The notes beneath the pieces were generated by a model, which was not told the DNA's origin, did no database searches, and saw only the letters and a program-made list of their open reading frames with translations. The position numbers and the translations under genes are program-made. From Tomocerus qinae (taxonomy: Eukaryota; Arthropoda; Collembola; Entomobryomorpha; Tomoceridae), in NCBI GenBank assembly GCA_020055645.1, contig CM034546.1:136359875-136423874 (forward strand): DNA of 64,000 bases, given 5' to 3'. Below are positions 49,225 to 60,374 of this stretch, piece after piece (positions within the stretch are counted from its first letter, which is position 1; every line of letters starts with the position of its first letter).

Positions 49225-49575
49225 CTGTCCGTATGTACTCAGGCACATGCATTATCCCTATGTACTCAGGCGCTTCCATTATCCCTATGTATTCAAGCAC
49301 ATGCACTATCCCTATGTACGCAGGCACATGCATTATCCCTATGTACTCAGGCAGATGCCTTATCCCTATGTAATGTACTCAGGTACATGCACTATCCCTA
49401 TGTGCTCAGGCACATGCATAATCCCCATGTACACAGGCACATGCATAATCCCCATGTACACAGGCACATGCATAATCCCCATGTACACAGGCACATGCAT
49501 AATCCCCATGTACACAGGCACATGCATTATTCCTATGTACTCAGGCATATGCCTTATCCCTATGTACTCAGGCAC
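49225..49575 (+). repeat. 27-bp minisatellite, left arm and adjoining
   Basis: About 13 copies of a 27-bp unit (caggcacatgcattatccct followed by atgtact). Because 27 is a multiple of 3, frames stay open on both strands and produce spurious repeat proteins. Confidence 0.85.
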
Positions 49576-50209
49576 ATCCATTATCCCTGCTTTTACCGGC
49601 AGGTGTTGTAGGCTGGCTGGGTTGCCACGGTCCTGTGACGATGTCCAAGCCTACATAATCCAGAGTGTATATGTGGGTTTGTCTGTTACCCGGATATGGA
49701 TGTGTTGCACAAATGAGTATAAATGATTCCCGAATGTATGTGTGTAAATCGGAGAATGAAAGATCAGACTGAAAGGACTAGAATGAATGTTTGAATATAG
49801 ATTTATTAGGACTACTGGAGTCCCCAAAGGTCCAAACCAGAATGAGAGAAGAACAATGAATGTCTGAATGTAATTAGTGTAAATATAGTACTAGTATTAG
49901 GCCCGTTCTCCGAACGGGATATGGGTGTAACCCCTTAATGGGGACGGTAGATCATGAGTGCATTATGCGTTAAAAAAGGATTAAAATTAACAGATAATTT
50001 TTGTAATTGCTTGCTATATTTCTACAACATCCTATGTATGGGGGAAAAATAAAATACTTACCGAATCAACATAATAATAGTGTACCAAATTCAGCCTCAT
50101 TTAACCAAACAAAGTAAATGTTTGTAGTTTGTAGTCCTTTTATCAGCATCCAGATTTTCATTATATCATTAATATTATATATAATCTTAAATCACTCCGT
50201 CATTTTACA

Positions 50210-50590
50210 TATTACCCCATCATTGTAAATAGACGTCATTTTAAATACTCCCGTCGTTTTAAATTCCAATGTCATTTTCAATAACCCCGTCATTTTAAAT
50301 AACCCCGTCATTTTCAATAACCCCGTCATTTTTAATAACCCCGTCATTTTCAATAACCCCGTCATTGTCTACAACCCAGTCATTTTAAATAACCCCGTCA
50401 TTTTCAGTAACCCCGTCATTTTCAATAACCCCGTCATTTTCTATAACCCCGTCATTTTAAATAACCTTGTCATTTTAAATAACCCCGTCATTTTCAATAA
50501 CCTTGTCATTTTCAATAATCCCGTCATTTTAAATAACCTCGTCATTTTAAATAACCCCGTAATTTTAAATTACACCGTCATTTCAAACAT
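50210..50590 (+). repeat. 18-bp satellite aaccccgtcattttcaat
   Basis: About 20 copies with moderate variation in the centre of the foldback element. Confidence 0.85.
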
Positions 50591-50890
50591 TTCCAATATT
50601 TTAATTAACCTCTTTGTTTTAAATTACCTCTTTATTTTAAATTACCTCTTTATTTTAATTAACCTCGTTATTTTAATTAACCTCGTTATTTTAATTAACC
50701 TCGTTATTTTAATTAACCTCGTTATTTTAATTAACCTCGTTATTTTAATTAACCTCGTTATTTTAATTAACCTCGTTATTTTAACTAACCTCGTTATTTT
50801 AATTAACCTCGTTATTTTAATTAACCTCGTTATTTTAAAAAACCTCTGTATTTTAATTAACCTCTGTATTTTAATCAGCCCCGTTATTTT
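50591..50890 (+). repeat. 18-bp satellite aacctcgttattttaatt
   Basis: About 16 copies; a sequence variant of the adjacent 18-bp array (ccccgtcatttt to cctcgttatttt), so both derive from one ancestor. Confidence 0.85.
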
Positions 50891-50894
50891 AATT

Positions 50895-51115
50895 AAACCA
50901 TTTTAATCTTCCTCGTTATTTAGTTTTAATCTATCCCTTCACTTTAATTAAACCATTTTAATCTTCCTCGTTATTTAGTTTTAATCTATCCCTTCACTTT
51001 AATTAAACCATTTTAATCTTCCTCGTTATTTAGGTTTAATCTATCCCTTCACTTTAATTAAACCATTTTAATCTTCTTCGTTATTTAGTTTTAATCTATC
51101 CCTTCACTTTAATTA
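50895..51115 (+). repeat. ~55-bp tandem repeat, four copies
   Basis: Units contain aaaccattttaatcttcctc and agttttaatctatcccttca, nearly identical. A higher-order repeat built from the 18-bp satellite sequence. Confidence 0.85.
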
Positions 51116-51895
51116 AACGTGTTATTTTAATTACCACTTATATGTTAATTGGTCCAATTATTTTATTTTAAATCATGAATGATTTGACAGATATTCAAAG
51201 ATGAAAACTGAAGAAACAAAAAATCTATTTCTGTTTCACCTTATGTTTATTGAAACTGTTCGTTTCTCGCAGCCCCAACTACGGAGCAGGTTTAGGTGTA
51301 GCTAAAGCTGAAGGGAAAGAGATCATGCGCCACCTATGTGAACCATGGTCGGATTTACAGTGCGTAGTCACTGTAGCCCCTTATACACGGAGAAGCACGA
51401 ATGGATAATTGAATTTTCTAAATTCATTTAAAAATCGTAGAATCAAAATATCAAAAATCCGCTACTTGAGGACCTCAATATTTGTCCTTAGAAGCTTCAA
51501 AAAAAATTTGATTGTGATTGGTTGAAAACTGTAGGAGATAGGTTTGGCAATTTGAATTTTTCCCTAACCGTCTCATGTTAAAATTTGATTTTCAAAAATT
51601 CAGAAAACGATTTCTATGAAACTGATCGTTATGAAAATGATCATTTAAGGTTCTAACTATGAGATGAACATCTAGTAGAAATTTGAAGCTTGTATGTTGA
51701 TGTTAAGAGGTATATGAATTTCTATTATTATAATGATAGGTAATTATAAGGTAGTATTTAATATATGTATAAGTTAGTATATGGGATAGTGTAGAGTGGG
51801 AGGGAGATAGGGTAGATGAGTCATGGCGAAGATACTGCCACGAGACAGCGTTTGTATATTCGTGGGAAGGTGAGTCTTGCTGGACAAGATTAGCC
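51116..51895. other. Unique centre of the foldback element
   Basis: No tandem repeats and no open frame of note. This is the only part of the element large enough to have held unique cargo, but none is recognised. Confidence 0.45.
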
Positions 51896-51899
51896 TTCC

Positions 51900-52205
51900 A
51901 TCCCTATGTTCTCAGGCACATTCATTATCCCTATGTACTCAGGCACATTCATTATCCCTATGTACTCAGGCACATTCATTATCCCTATGTACTCAGGCAC
52001 ATTCATTATCCCTATGTACTCAGGCACATTCATTATCCCTATGTACTCAGGCACATTCATTATCCCTATGTACTCAGGCACATTCATTATCCCTATGTAC
52101 TCAGGCACATTCATTATCCCTATGTACTCAGGCACATTCATTATCCCTATGTACTCAGGCACATTCATTATCCCTATGTACTCAGGCACATCCATTATCC
52201 CTATG
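51900..52205 (+). repeat. 27-bp minisatellite, homogeneous array
   Basis: About 11 nearly perfect copies of caggcacattcattatccct + atgtact, much more uniform than the arm copies, which implies recent expansion. Confidence 0.9.
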
Positions 52206-52562
52206 TTTGCTAGCTTATTTTATTGAGTTGTGATATAATCCTCATATAAATTCCAAAAATGACATTTTCGGAAATATTTTGGTTACTGTTCACTAAAATC
52301 AGCATTTTTACCCAGCTTATGCATATCATATGCTAACCAATGCATATGGTGGAAAACTTAAAGCTAAAAATAATAATGTAACAATAAATTTCCGAAAATG
52401 TCATTTACGGAAATCGGGCTAATATTACCCTATGTATGCTAGCCTATTTTATTGAGATGTGATATAAACCTGATATAAATTCTAAAAATGACATTTTTGG
52501 AAATATTTTGGTTACTGTTCACTAAAATCAGCTTTTTTCCCCTAGCCTATGCATATTATATG
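52203..52562 (+). repeat. ~130-bp direct duplication
   Basis: 52203-52333 and 52435-52562 are diverged copies (ttggttactgttcactaaaa, ttatatgc/tcatatgc ends). Between them lies a short inverted tttccgaaaatgtcattt. Confidence 0.75.
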
Positions 52563-53464
52563 CAAGTGCTTGAGTACATAGGGATAAGGCATCTGCCTGA
52601 GTACATAGGGATAATGCATGTGCCTGCGTACATAGGGATAGTGCATGTGCTTGAATACATAGGGATAATGGAAGCGCCTGAGTACATAGGGATAATGCAT
52701 GTGCCTGAGTACATACGGACAGATACAGGCAAGCTTTAGCTGTATACCTGCATCCATGGATAAGAAAGGGGCATGTGTGCCTGAGAATGAAGGGAGAATG
52801 CATGTAGTGCCTGAGAACATGGGGAGGCTGCATGTGTGCTTGAGTAAATAGGGAGAAATGCACACAAGCTTTAGGTGCATACCTATCCATGTATAAGGAG
52901 TAGGGGCATACCTATCCGTGCATTGGCCATATACCCCCTCCCACTACTACTGGCTTCCCTCCCTGCGGCTCTGTCACGCATTTATTGTTATTTCCAGTAT
53001 TGCACTGTTATCCCATGTGGCAGGAATCACTAACCGTTTTTCTATTCTTTTCTGCTTACAATACTAGTGTTGGTATTGGCATAGAGGAAGCTCATGTCTC
53101 TAGCTTATGACAGTCCATGCCTTCAAACTTTTGGGTATGCTATGACTTGTACATGCATCGGGTAAAAATTTTTAATTTTCTAAGCAATCTAAATGTCGGG
53201 TAGAAGGGCGTCTGTTGTCGGGTGGGAAGGCGGCGGGTGTCGGTTGGTTGGGCATCGGGTGTCCGGTAGTTAGTTGTCGGGCGTTGGGTGGGAAGGACTT
53301 GGCCGCTGTCGGGCGTTTGGTGGGAAGGCATCGGGTGTCGGGTAGATAGCCGTCGGGTGTCAGGCAGGAAGTATATGGCCGCTGTCGGGCGTCGGGTGGG
53401 AGGGCATCGGGTGTCCGGTAGTTGACTGTCGGTTGTCGGGTAGTTGGGATGAGCCAGATTAGTC

Positions 53465-54261
53465 TTCTTTTATGCTGGCCGTCTTTAGGTTAGGTGCATT
53501 GAATTAGATGTTAGTAAAGTTCGTGTACACCGTCCCGTCCGTACGTAAAGTGCGCACCTTAACCAGAATCACTCTAATAATCGTCTTTTTAAGTTGCGCA
53601 GTGAAAAATTCCGTAGGGATATTTGCGTATATCATCGTGCATATTAATTTGCCACTTTGATAACGCAGCTAAGCAGACCTCAATTTTAAACGTTACCTAA
53701 ATGTGGTAATGGTAAATCCCTACAAATTTCAATATTTCATAACAAAGCAGTTCATGCGTTCTGTATGCAAATATTTCCAGCTTTCGGTTCGCTAAAGGTT
53801 CCTATTATTTCATATGCGGGAAAATTTAAAATTTGGCTATTTACATTGCTGAAATTATGATACAAAACACACTTGCCAAGTACCTCCTTCCTGTCCGGAG
53901 ATACGGACAGTTTTCTAAAACAAAAGTCCGTACACCTATCAATGTAAAATATCTATCTCCGACGCCGACCCACTTCATGAGAAACCATGAAAAGTTGAAT
54001 TAGAAAACGCTATGCATCTGAAACACTTTCTTCGAAATACACACTAGCTTTATTTATAACAGGGCCTAGGTCCTTTGACCGGCTAGTTATAATATAATGT
54101 CATAAAACTGAATAAACATCGTCCCTTAAGGAACCATTTAGCCTAAAACCACTTTTCGTTTTGTGTACCAAATAGCCTTAATCCAGTTTTCGTTTTGTGT
54201 ACGAAATAGCCTAAACGCCATATAGCCTAAATGCTGCGCCATGTATGTAGAGAATGTATAA
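53465..54261. other. Intergenic with dispersed repeats
   Basis: 53870-53985 shares acagttttctaaaa and neighbouring sequence with 22890-23040. 54141-54215 holds two copies of a ~35-bp unit containing ttttcgttttgtgtac.aaatagcc. Confidence 0.5.
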
Positions 54262-54754
54262 TATGAAATAATATGAAATAATATGAAATAATATGAAATA
54301 ATATGAAATAATATGAAATAATATGAAATAATATGAAATAATATGAAATAATATGAAATAATATGAAATAATATGAAATAATATGAAATAATATGAAATA
54401 ATATGAAATAATATGAAATAATATGAAATAATATGAAATAATATGAAATAATATGAAATAATATGAAATAATATGAAATAATATGAAATAATATGAAATA
54501 ATATGAAATAATATGAAATAATATGAAATAATATGAAATAATATGAAATAATATGAAATAATATGAAATAATATGAAATAATATGAAATAATATGAAATA
54601 ATATGAAATAATATGAAATAATATGAAATAATATGAAATAATATGAAATAATATGAAATAATATGAAATAATATGAAATAATATGAAATAATATGAAATA
54701 ATATGAAATAATATGAAATAATATGAAATAATATGAAATAATATGAAATAATAA
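54262..54754 (+). repeat. Homogeneous 10-bp satellite (aatatgaaat)n, ~49 copies
   Basis: About 490 bp of an unvarying 10-bp unit, with one irregular unit at the 3' end (aataaatatgaaatata). Period 10 is close to one DNA turn. Open frames on the minus strand here are artefacts. Confidence 0.95.
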
Positions 54755-57347
54755 ATATGAAATATACCTGCATTTATTGTGTAACGCAAAACCCCTTCCC
54801 CATCTGTAACATAAATGCTGACAGTAACACTTTTAGGTACCTCCTCCTCCCATCAACTGCACACATAATATGTGCACGTTCCTTAAAGGCAAAATAACAA
54901 ATGCGCATGCCCGCGCATGCCCATTTCCTCTTTGATCGAAATGAATTACCTCTAATTAATTGACTGTAATTGTCAACAATCTCATCTGCGTAAAAAGTGT
55001 TCTGTTATGTGACAAGTGGTGGAATTTTTGCAATTATTCATAAATTCTGCTAATGGTTGCTGGACTTTCAGGAAATTTCAGGAGGGCACCGAGAAACAAT
55101 AGCGGTTTTTGCGATTTTAGACAAAAACTTCTTTATTTTTCTCGATTTCGGGGGCGGGGGCACGTGCCCCCTCCCTCGCTGCGGCCTTGCCTTCAACCTA
55201 ATACTATTATCATAAACTAGTTGAATCCCAGCACACAAAGTGTGCTAGAAAATGTTGAAATCAGTAAATTTCTAGCGACTGCGCATTGGCCCGAATTTCA
55301 TAGACCCTTGATTGGACTCAGTACTGATAGTCTAGTCCTTGCTCATTAATTACAAAATATTACCCTTATTAATTACAAAATATTACCCTTACTAATTAAT
55401 TACAAAATATTACGGACATAGTAGATACAAACATTTATTCAAGAATAATGAAAGAATCCCATACGCATGCCCCACTTTATCTTTATGTAGAGTAAAGATT
55501 AGTAGCTCCCAGCATACCGTGACTCGATTTCAAAAGGTATTATTATTTATTAATAATGACTCCTTGGATCAACGCGGGTAAAATTTAAACTTGCCCTACC
55601 AACCATATTATTTTGGCAGGAAAATTTTTCTCACTCTACGATTATATAATAGAATTGACATTCAATCATTACCTAAAAAGTTTACATGAAATAATATGAC
55701 ACAGGGATTAACATTCGTGATCTCTGTAGTATTTGCCTTTTCAACAAAGGCTTTTGACATTTTCTACAATGACGTTTGATATTTTCTCCTTTTCTGACAA
55801 TAGCCATTTGCATTATCTACATTATGTGTGTAAATTTGGGTTTTCGTTTTAGGCGGTTTTACACCCAACCCACTACATAGTACATGCTATAGTAAATACA
55901 AATGCAAGCATTGACGCATTTTCGAAAATATTTTCCAAATTGTAATAAATGTTTATCTGATATTAACTTTAACAAAAACAACTCAGAAGTTCACAAAATT
56001 CTGAAAGAGGATTTATGTGTATGCATGATTTATATCATTTCTAATAGAAATTATTTATAATGTAAAAATAATATTTAGGCTGTGGTTTAAAACAAAGCGG
56101 ATGTGGAAATACTAAGAATGTCTTAGGAAAAATTCAGTAAAAGTTAATACCATGTACTCAATGGGATGTTTCACTTTCGATTGCGTGATGCAGATTTGTA
56201 GTGTAGATAGGTATTCAACACAACTATATTTAGTAGAATTTTAGCACTTATCGATCCTGTCTGCATAATTCTATTATATGTATACGTCGCCAATAAATAT
56301 ATACTACGACTCATTTTGTAAGACGTAAAATAATAAGTAACATTGGTAATAAAGTATGATAATTTTATCGTTTTAAATATGTTTATATGGCTAAGTGTTT
56401 ACTCCGATTAACATCAGAGTAACATTATATATTAAAGAATCGTTGGCCAAATACTATTCTATATGTGTGCTATATGTTCTATCTTGAAAAATGGAAAAAG
56501 ACTATTTCTTGTCTTTCAAAACACCGAAGCATTACACTATTTGCTATCAAAAACGTTTTAAAAGAAGTTTTTGTTTCGTATTACCTATCGTTGAGACTAT
56601 TAGGTTTAAATGGGTTAGGTTAAGCTTAGCCACGTTAGGGAATTATGGCAGATTAACCCTCGTCCCTTTAGTTCAGGTATGAGTATGAGAGTTTTGTTAA
56701 TTGCAAAAATCATCTATAATATAATCGCAGACTTGAAAAAGAATTAATTATGTTTATAATATCGTATTGAAAGATTTTCATTGCTAATGAAATGCAGCAT
56801 GCATCTATTTGTATAAATCTTAGTAACATCATCTATCTTCATAGGCAAGTCGAAAATAATATGTCCGCTTTATCCGATAAACATGACCATCTATGCGTTT
56901 CTTATTTGGAATAAAAAATTGTCTGATGTCGTGCTGTGAATGACATTTTAGGACAACTGCCTTTGCTATAATCTGTAAATCCACTTTATTTATATATAGT
57001 TTATATTATATAATTATAAAAACTGACTGAATATTTTACGCAGTAAGCAGAAGCTGATATAGAATGCAAAAATAATTAGCAATATTCTTACGTCACCTGT
57101 CATTGATAATGACCACAAAGTTGTTTCTAGTTTCATGGCCATGCTATATACTGACTGCTTCACCACACTTTTATAATACACAATAACATCTATTGCACTA
57201 TCTAATCTGGACCTATGTACCACTCCTTTTTCTTATTGTCGTTTACCTATCGTATGCCATATGAATCATAATTCTCACTTGTAGGAAGAAAGGATCTAGA
57301 ACGGAAACCCTTCAAGGTTATTGTCAAGGCATATGTAAATGCGTACC
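54755..57347. other. Intergenic, no gene seen
   Basis: 55040-55200 contains a GC-rich stretch (ggcgggggcacgtgccccct) resembling the end of a transposon. 55345-55415 has three copies of taattacaaaatattacc. No supported coding exon. Confidence 0.45.
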
Positions 57348-57354
57348 TATAAAA
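57348..57354 (+). promoter_or_regulatory. TATA box of the defensin-like gene
   Basis: tataaaa, 82-88 nt before the ATG at 57436. Transcription start is expected near 57378. Confidence 0.65.
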
Positions 57355-57435
57355 CTTGAGCAAAAAGACACAGGACACTTTAATCTTCGACTGAGCATCT
57401 TGTAAGCAACTTGTCTATTACAAATACCTAGCAAG

Positions 57436-57936
57436 ATGAACGCAAAAATATTCTCCGTTGCTCTAATTGCGACTTTTGTTTTGGCTGTGACATTCGGTAA
57501 TTACTTTTAAATTCGTATATTATGAATATTTAAATCTTTTTCAAATTCATATTTATTTATTTTAAATTACAATTTTAGTTAAAGCCGACGATGACGAGGT
57601 CCATGTTAGTACCTGCGACAAAAACTGCGATTACTCCAATCGACGTAAGTGTAGTCAATTCCAAAAATTAAAATATTAAATAGTTAATGATACTAATTTG
57701 CATACTATCAACAAAAAGGATGTGATTGGACAAATGATTTGAATTCCATATTACATACTATTCGGTGTATTTTTACAGTTAACCCACTGGGTGCTAAAAG
57801 TCAAACTTGTGACACCTGCTGCAAAACTCAACCGTCAGGTTTATACAAAAAGGGAAGCTGTGGAGGGTTCGGGTTCAAGAACTGCAAATGCAAAATAAGC
57901 CGAAGACAATCTTTAATTAACAAAATTACTGGTTGA
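57436..57936 (+). CDS. Defensin-like cysteine-rich secreted peptide
   Basis: Three small exons (57436-57496, 57579-57644, 57779-57936), all phase-1 junctions, give 94 residues. The signal peptide is MNAKIFSVALIATFVLAVTF, cleaved near VKA. A short acidic stretch (DDDE) may be a propiece. The mature part has eight Cys: TC-DKN-C, QTC-DT-CC, GSC and KNCKC. The C-x3-C (CDTCC) plus GxC...CxC pattern fits the cysteine-stabilised alpha-beta fold of defensins. The C-terminal tail is cationic (KISRRQ). Such peptides are antimicrobial; a channel-blocking role cannot be excluded from sequence. A TATA box and AATAAA flank it. Confidence 0.85.
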
Positions 57937-58735
57937 AGTTGATTTTTTGTTGTTTAGTTTTAACTTTTTTGTTTTCAAATTTTTACCTCATACATACATA
58001 TTTATAATGTAATGGTACCAGACAATAAAACATAATTATTTATTAGCATATTCTCACTTAGGCCCTATTCATATTACCACAGAATTGGACAATAAATATA
58101 TAAAAATTCAGGACTGTACTATACCTACAGTATGCAGCATATAAGCGAAACACATACGTACGCATAAAAGATATTCAGAGACAAATTATACTTCATGGTT
58201 TAGATAATATTATTTGTGCACAAAGATAAAGCATTGCAGATATCGATATCAATTAGTTTATACCTGACAAATTAATGCGTTGTTCTTTTTCATCCTTCAC
58301 AGTGACAATGATGCATTACAAAATAATCAATACCCAGTTTAAGGCCGTCATGGCAAGTTCTCACATTTTAATTGGTGTAGAATTTTTCATACTCCATAGC
58401 CAAGAGGTTGATTTCGAATAAAATATTGCTTACCTACTACATAATAAGTTATAGGCTATTAACCTAAACCCTTGTCTATATTTTCTTACGTATGGCGAGG
58501 GAAATGAGAGAACGATCTTTGATTTATTATATTCAAAGGAGTTTAAGAGCAGAATAAAAACTTCCTGATTATTCTTAATTTGTACAAAAATTAAAAATCC
58601 ATTTTATTAACAGAACCGAACTTTGTAGAACATTATTTTTTAACAAAAGAATAAATTGGTTAGCGAATAGTACGTCGTTATAAGTTTATCATTGAAAAGC
58701 GTGTCCACGTCCTTCTAATCTAAATCCCAAAATGT
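57937..58735. other. Convergent intergenic spacer
   Basis: Contains the polyadenylation signal AATAAA at 58024-58029 of the defensin-like gene; otherwise nothing recognised. Confidence 0.5.
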
Positions 58736-60272
58736 TTAACCCTGAGCAAATGGAGACCTGGGGTTTGTGTGGAGGTAGTACAGACCACGGTGACTGTAAA
58801 ATAAAAATAGAATATTATATTTTCAAGAAAGTTGAACCGTAATGCATTTACATTTTAAATAGTTAAGTTACCTTGAGCTGGTGGCTTCACCCATAAGTCC
58901 GGTCTCAGAACAAGTGCAAGATCCAAGGAAATGATCCCAATCGTTACACTTGCAAGAGCGGAAACCACTTTCATTTGCAATAGATTCTCCGAAATATTCA
59001 TATGCTCGGCTGTGGCTGCATGTTCCTGTTATTTAAATTAATAAGAATTACAGTTTTGATCTAAAAAGTGAAAAATAGATTGCAAAATTATTCTTACCAA
59101 AAGCATCTGCACCGCAACCAGGTTGATGTTCTCCTTCGTTGGGATAGTAATCAGCATCTCCCCTTGGATCACGGAATGCCAGCCCTCCTTCCAATATTCC
59201 ACCACCAGCAGTGTGGATCACATCAACAAAAACTGCATCTGTGGGACTGTAAATCATAAAAAAAATCATTAGTTTACAATTTCTGCCAAAATCTCCATTC
59301 TTTTGAATTTTATTTATAAAAGTCTTACTCAATTCTCTCATCATCTCCCTTGTCTCCGAAAAGGGGCAGAGCAGCATCCAAACCTGTGACGCGAGTCATT
59401 TGACCGTTCATGGAAGCACCTGCAAATCCAGCTACATGGGCTCCGAGACTGTGACCAATCATGTGAATCTGAGATAATGGAATGCCTTCTGCAACAAGGA
59501 ACCGAATGAATTCTGCAGTTTTTTGACCAACAAGGCGAGTGTGGCCGGCAGCGACGTCGTACCTTTTAGAATAAAATTATTGTGATTTATTTAAAGTTAA
59601 TTAAGTTAAACGATGCCGTCTTAATTACTATTTATTCATATTAAATTACCAGGGTGCAGCTGCCAGTTCGGACCAATCAATAGCAATAATGTTAACGTGT
59701 TTAACGTTCAGGTAGGCTACAATTTTCAAAGTGTGATTAATTATTTGATGAATTAATTGGTTTACACCCTAATATAAATTGTAATTTTATTTATATTTCG
59801 GTAACTAAAAAAGGCATGTTTTTCTTCATACCGTTTTTCGTATGGGAGGTAAATCCTCCTGAGAGACTGGAACTGAATCCATGAGCCAAGATTTTTACCG
59901 GAGCTGATCGGTCGAATGCGGAGCTTTCGAGACGGCTATGATCTCTAAGATAAAGTTCATAGCCACTGTTTTGGGTACTCCTGAAAAATAATTTCAAATT
60001 AGTAAATCAATTAGCAAGCAATAAAAAACTGTATCGTTTTTACTTTTAAATTCAGATTGTACTTACTGCGTGTAGAGGAAGAATTTGATATTGTCGTAAG
60101 GAGCCTTGATAGAAGCCCTAGTAGAAATGGCACTACTGTCTAAAAATGCTGGGACAACGCCGCTGCCATCGTCCTTTGGCCACCAAATAAGGTTAGAGTT
60201 TTTTGTAACGGGACTTGAAAGTACCCCAGCAAAGCCAATAATGGCCAAAACTACTACGCTTAATTTTGACAT
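58736..60272 (-). CDS. Pancreatic-type (lipase_2 family) secreted lipase
   Basis: Seven phase-matched exons (60272-60067, 59980-59832, 59716-59650, 59562-59329, 59246-59098, 59025-58872, 58793-58736) give 338 residues. A signal peptide (SKLSVVVLAIIGFAGVLS) precedes a complete lipase domain: FFLYTQ, PVKILAHGFSSS, VNIIAIDWSELA, nucleophile elbow IHMIGHSLGAHVAGFAG, GLDAALPLF (Asp), DPTDAVFVDVIHT, and TCSHSRAYEYFGESI with the catalytic His. The last exon, SHRGLYYLHTNPRSPFAQG, is the conserved family C-terminus. There is no PLAT domain, as usual for arthropod members. Extracellular triglyceride or phospholipid hydrolysis, probably digestive. A plausible TATA box lies about 95 nt upstream of the start codon. 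Confidence 0.95.
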
Positions 60273-60366
60273 GATAATAATTTGTACAGGATCGTAATAA
60301 TACTCAGGGACGGGAGTTAAAATTACTCTGAGCAATTAACAATGTCAAAAGAACCGAGTTAACCTT

Positions 60367-60374
60367 TATTTATA
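60367..60374 (-). promoter_or_regulatory. TATA box of the pancreatic-type lipase gene
   Basis: tataaata on the minus strand, 95 nt upstream of the ATG at 60272. Confidence 0.6.

Larger units (their letters stand above)
48493..53455. mobile_element. 5-kb Foldback-like transposon, ~880-bp inverted arms
   Basis: Near-identical inverted arms span 48493 to about 49373 and about 52572 to 53455. They begin ggctcatcccaactacccga and are flanked by the exact 9-bp duplication agattagtc. The outer ~280 bp of each arm is a degenerate minisatellite of CCCGACACCCGATGCC-like units. A unique stretch follows, then a 27-bp minisatellite. The centre (49.6-52.5 kb) holds several AT-rich tandem arrays and no credible transposase, so the copy is non-autonomous. 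Tandem-repeat-built long inverted arms plus a 9-bp duplication are the features of Drosophila Foldback elements; Mutator-type transposases also make about 9-bp duplications. Superfamily undecided. Confidence 0.9.

Noticed and set aside
49057-49726. Long overlapping open frames encoding repeats such as THALSLC/HRHMHNP
   Set aside because: They are translations of the 27-bp minisatellite and reappear, as an inverted copy, in the other arm of the foldback element.
51900-52205. CRISPR-like array
   Set aside because: Units are contiguous with no spacers, in a eukaryotic transposon.
54138-54789. Open frames of about 200 codons with a YYFILFHIIS repeat
   Set aside because: Translation of the 10-bp satellite; no splice, codon or domain evidence.
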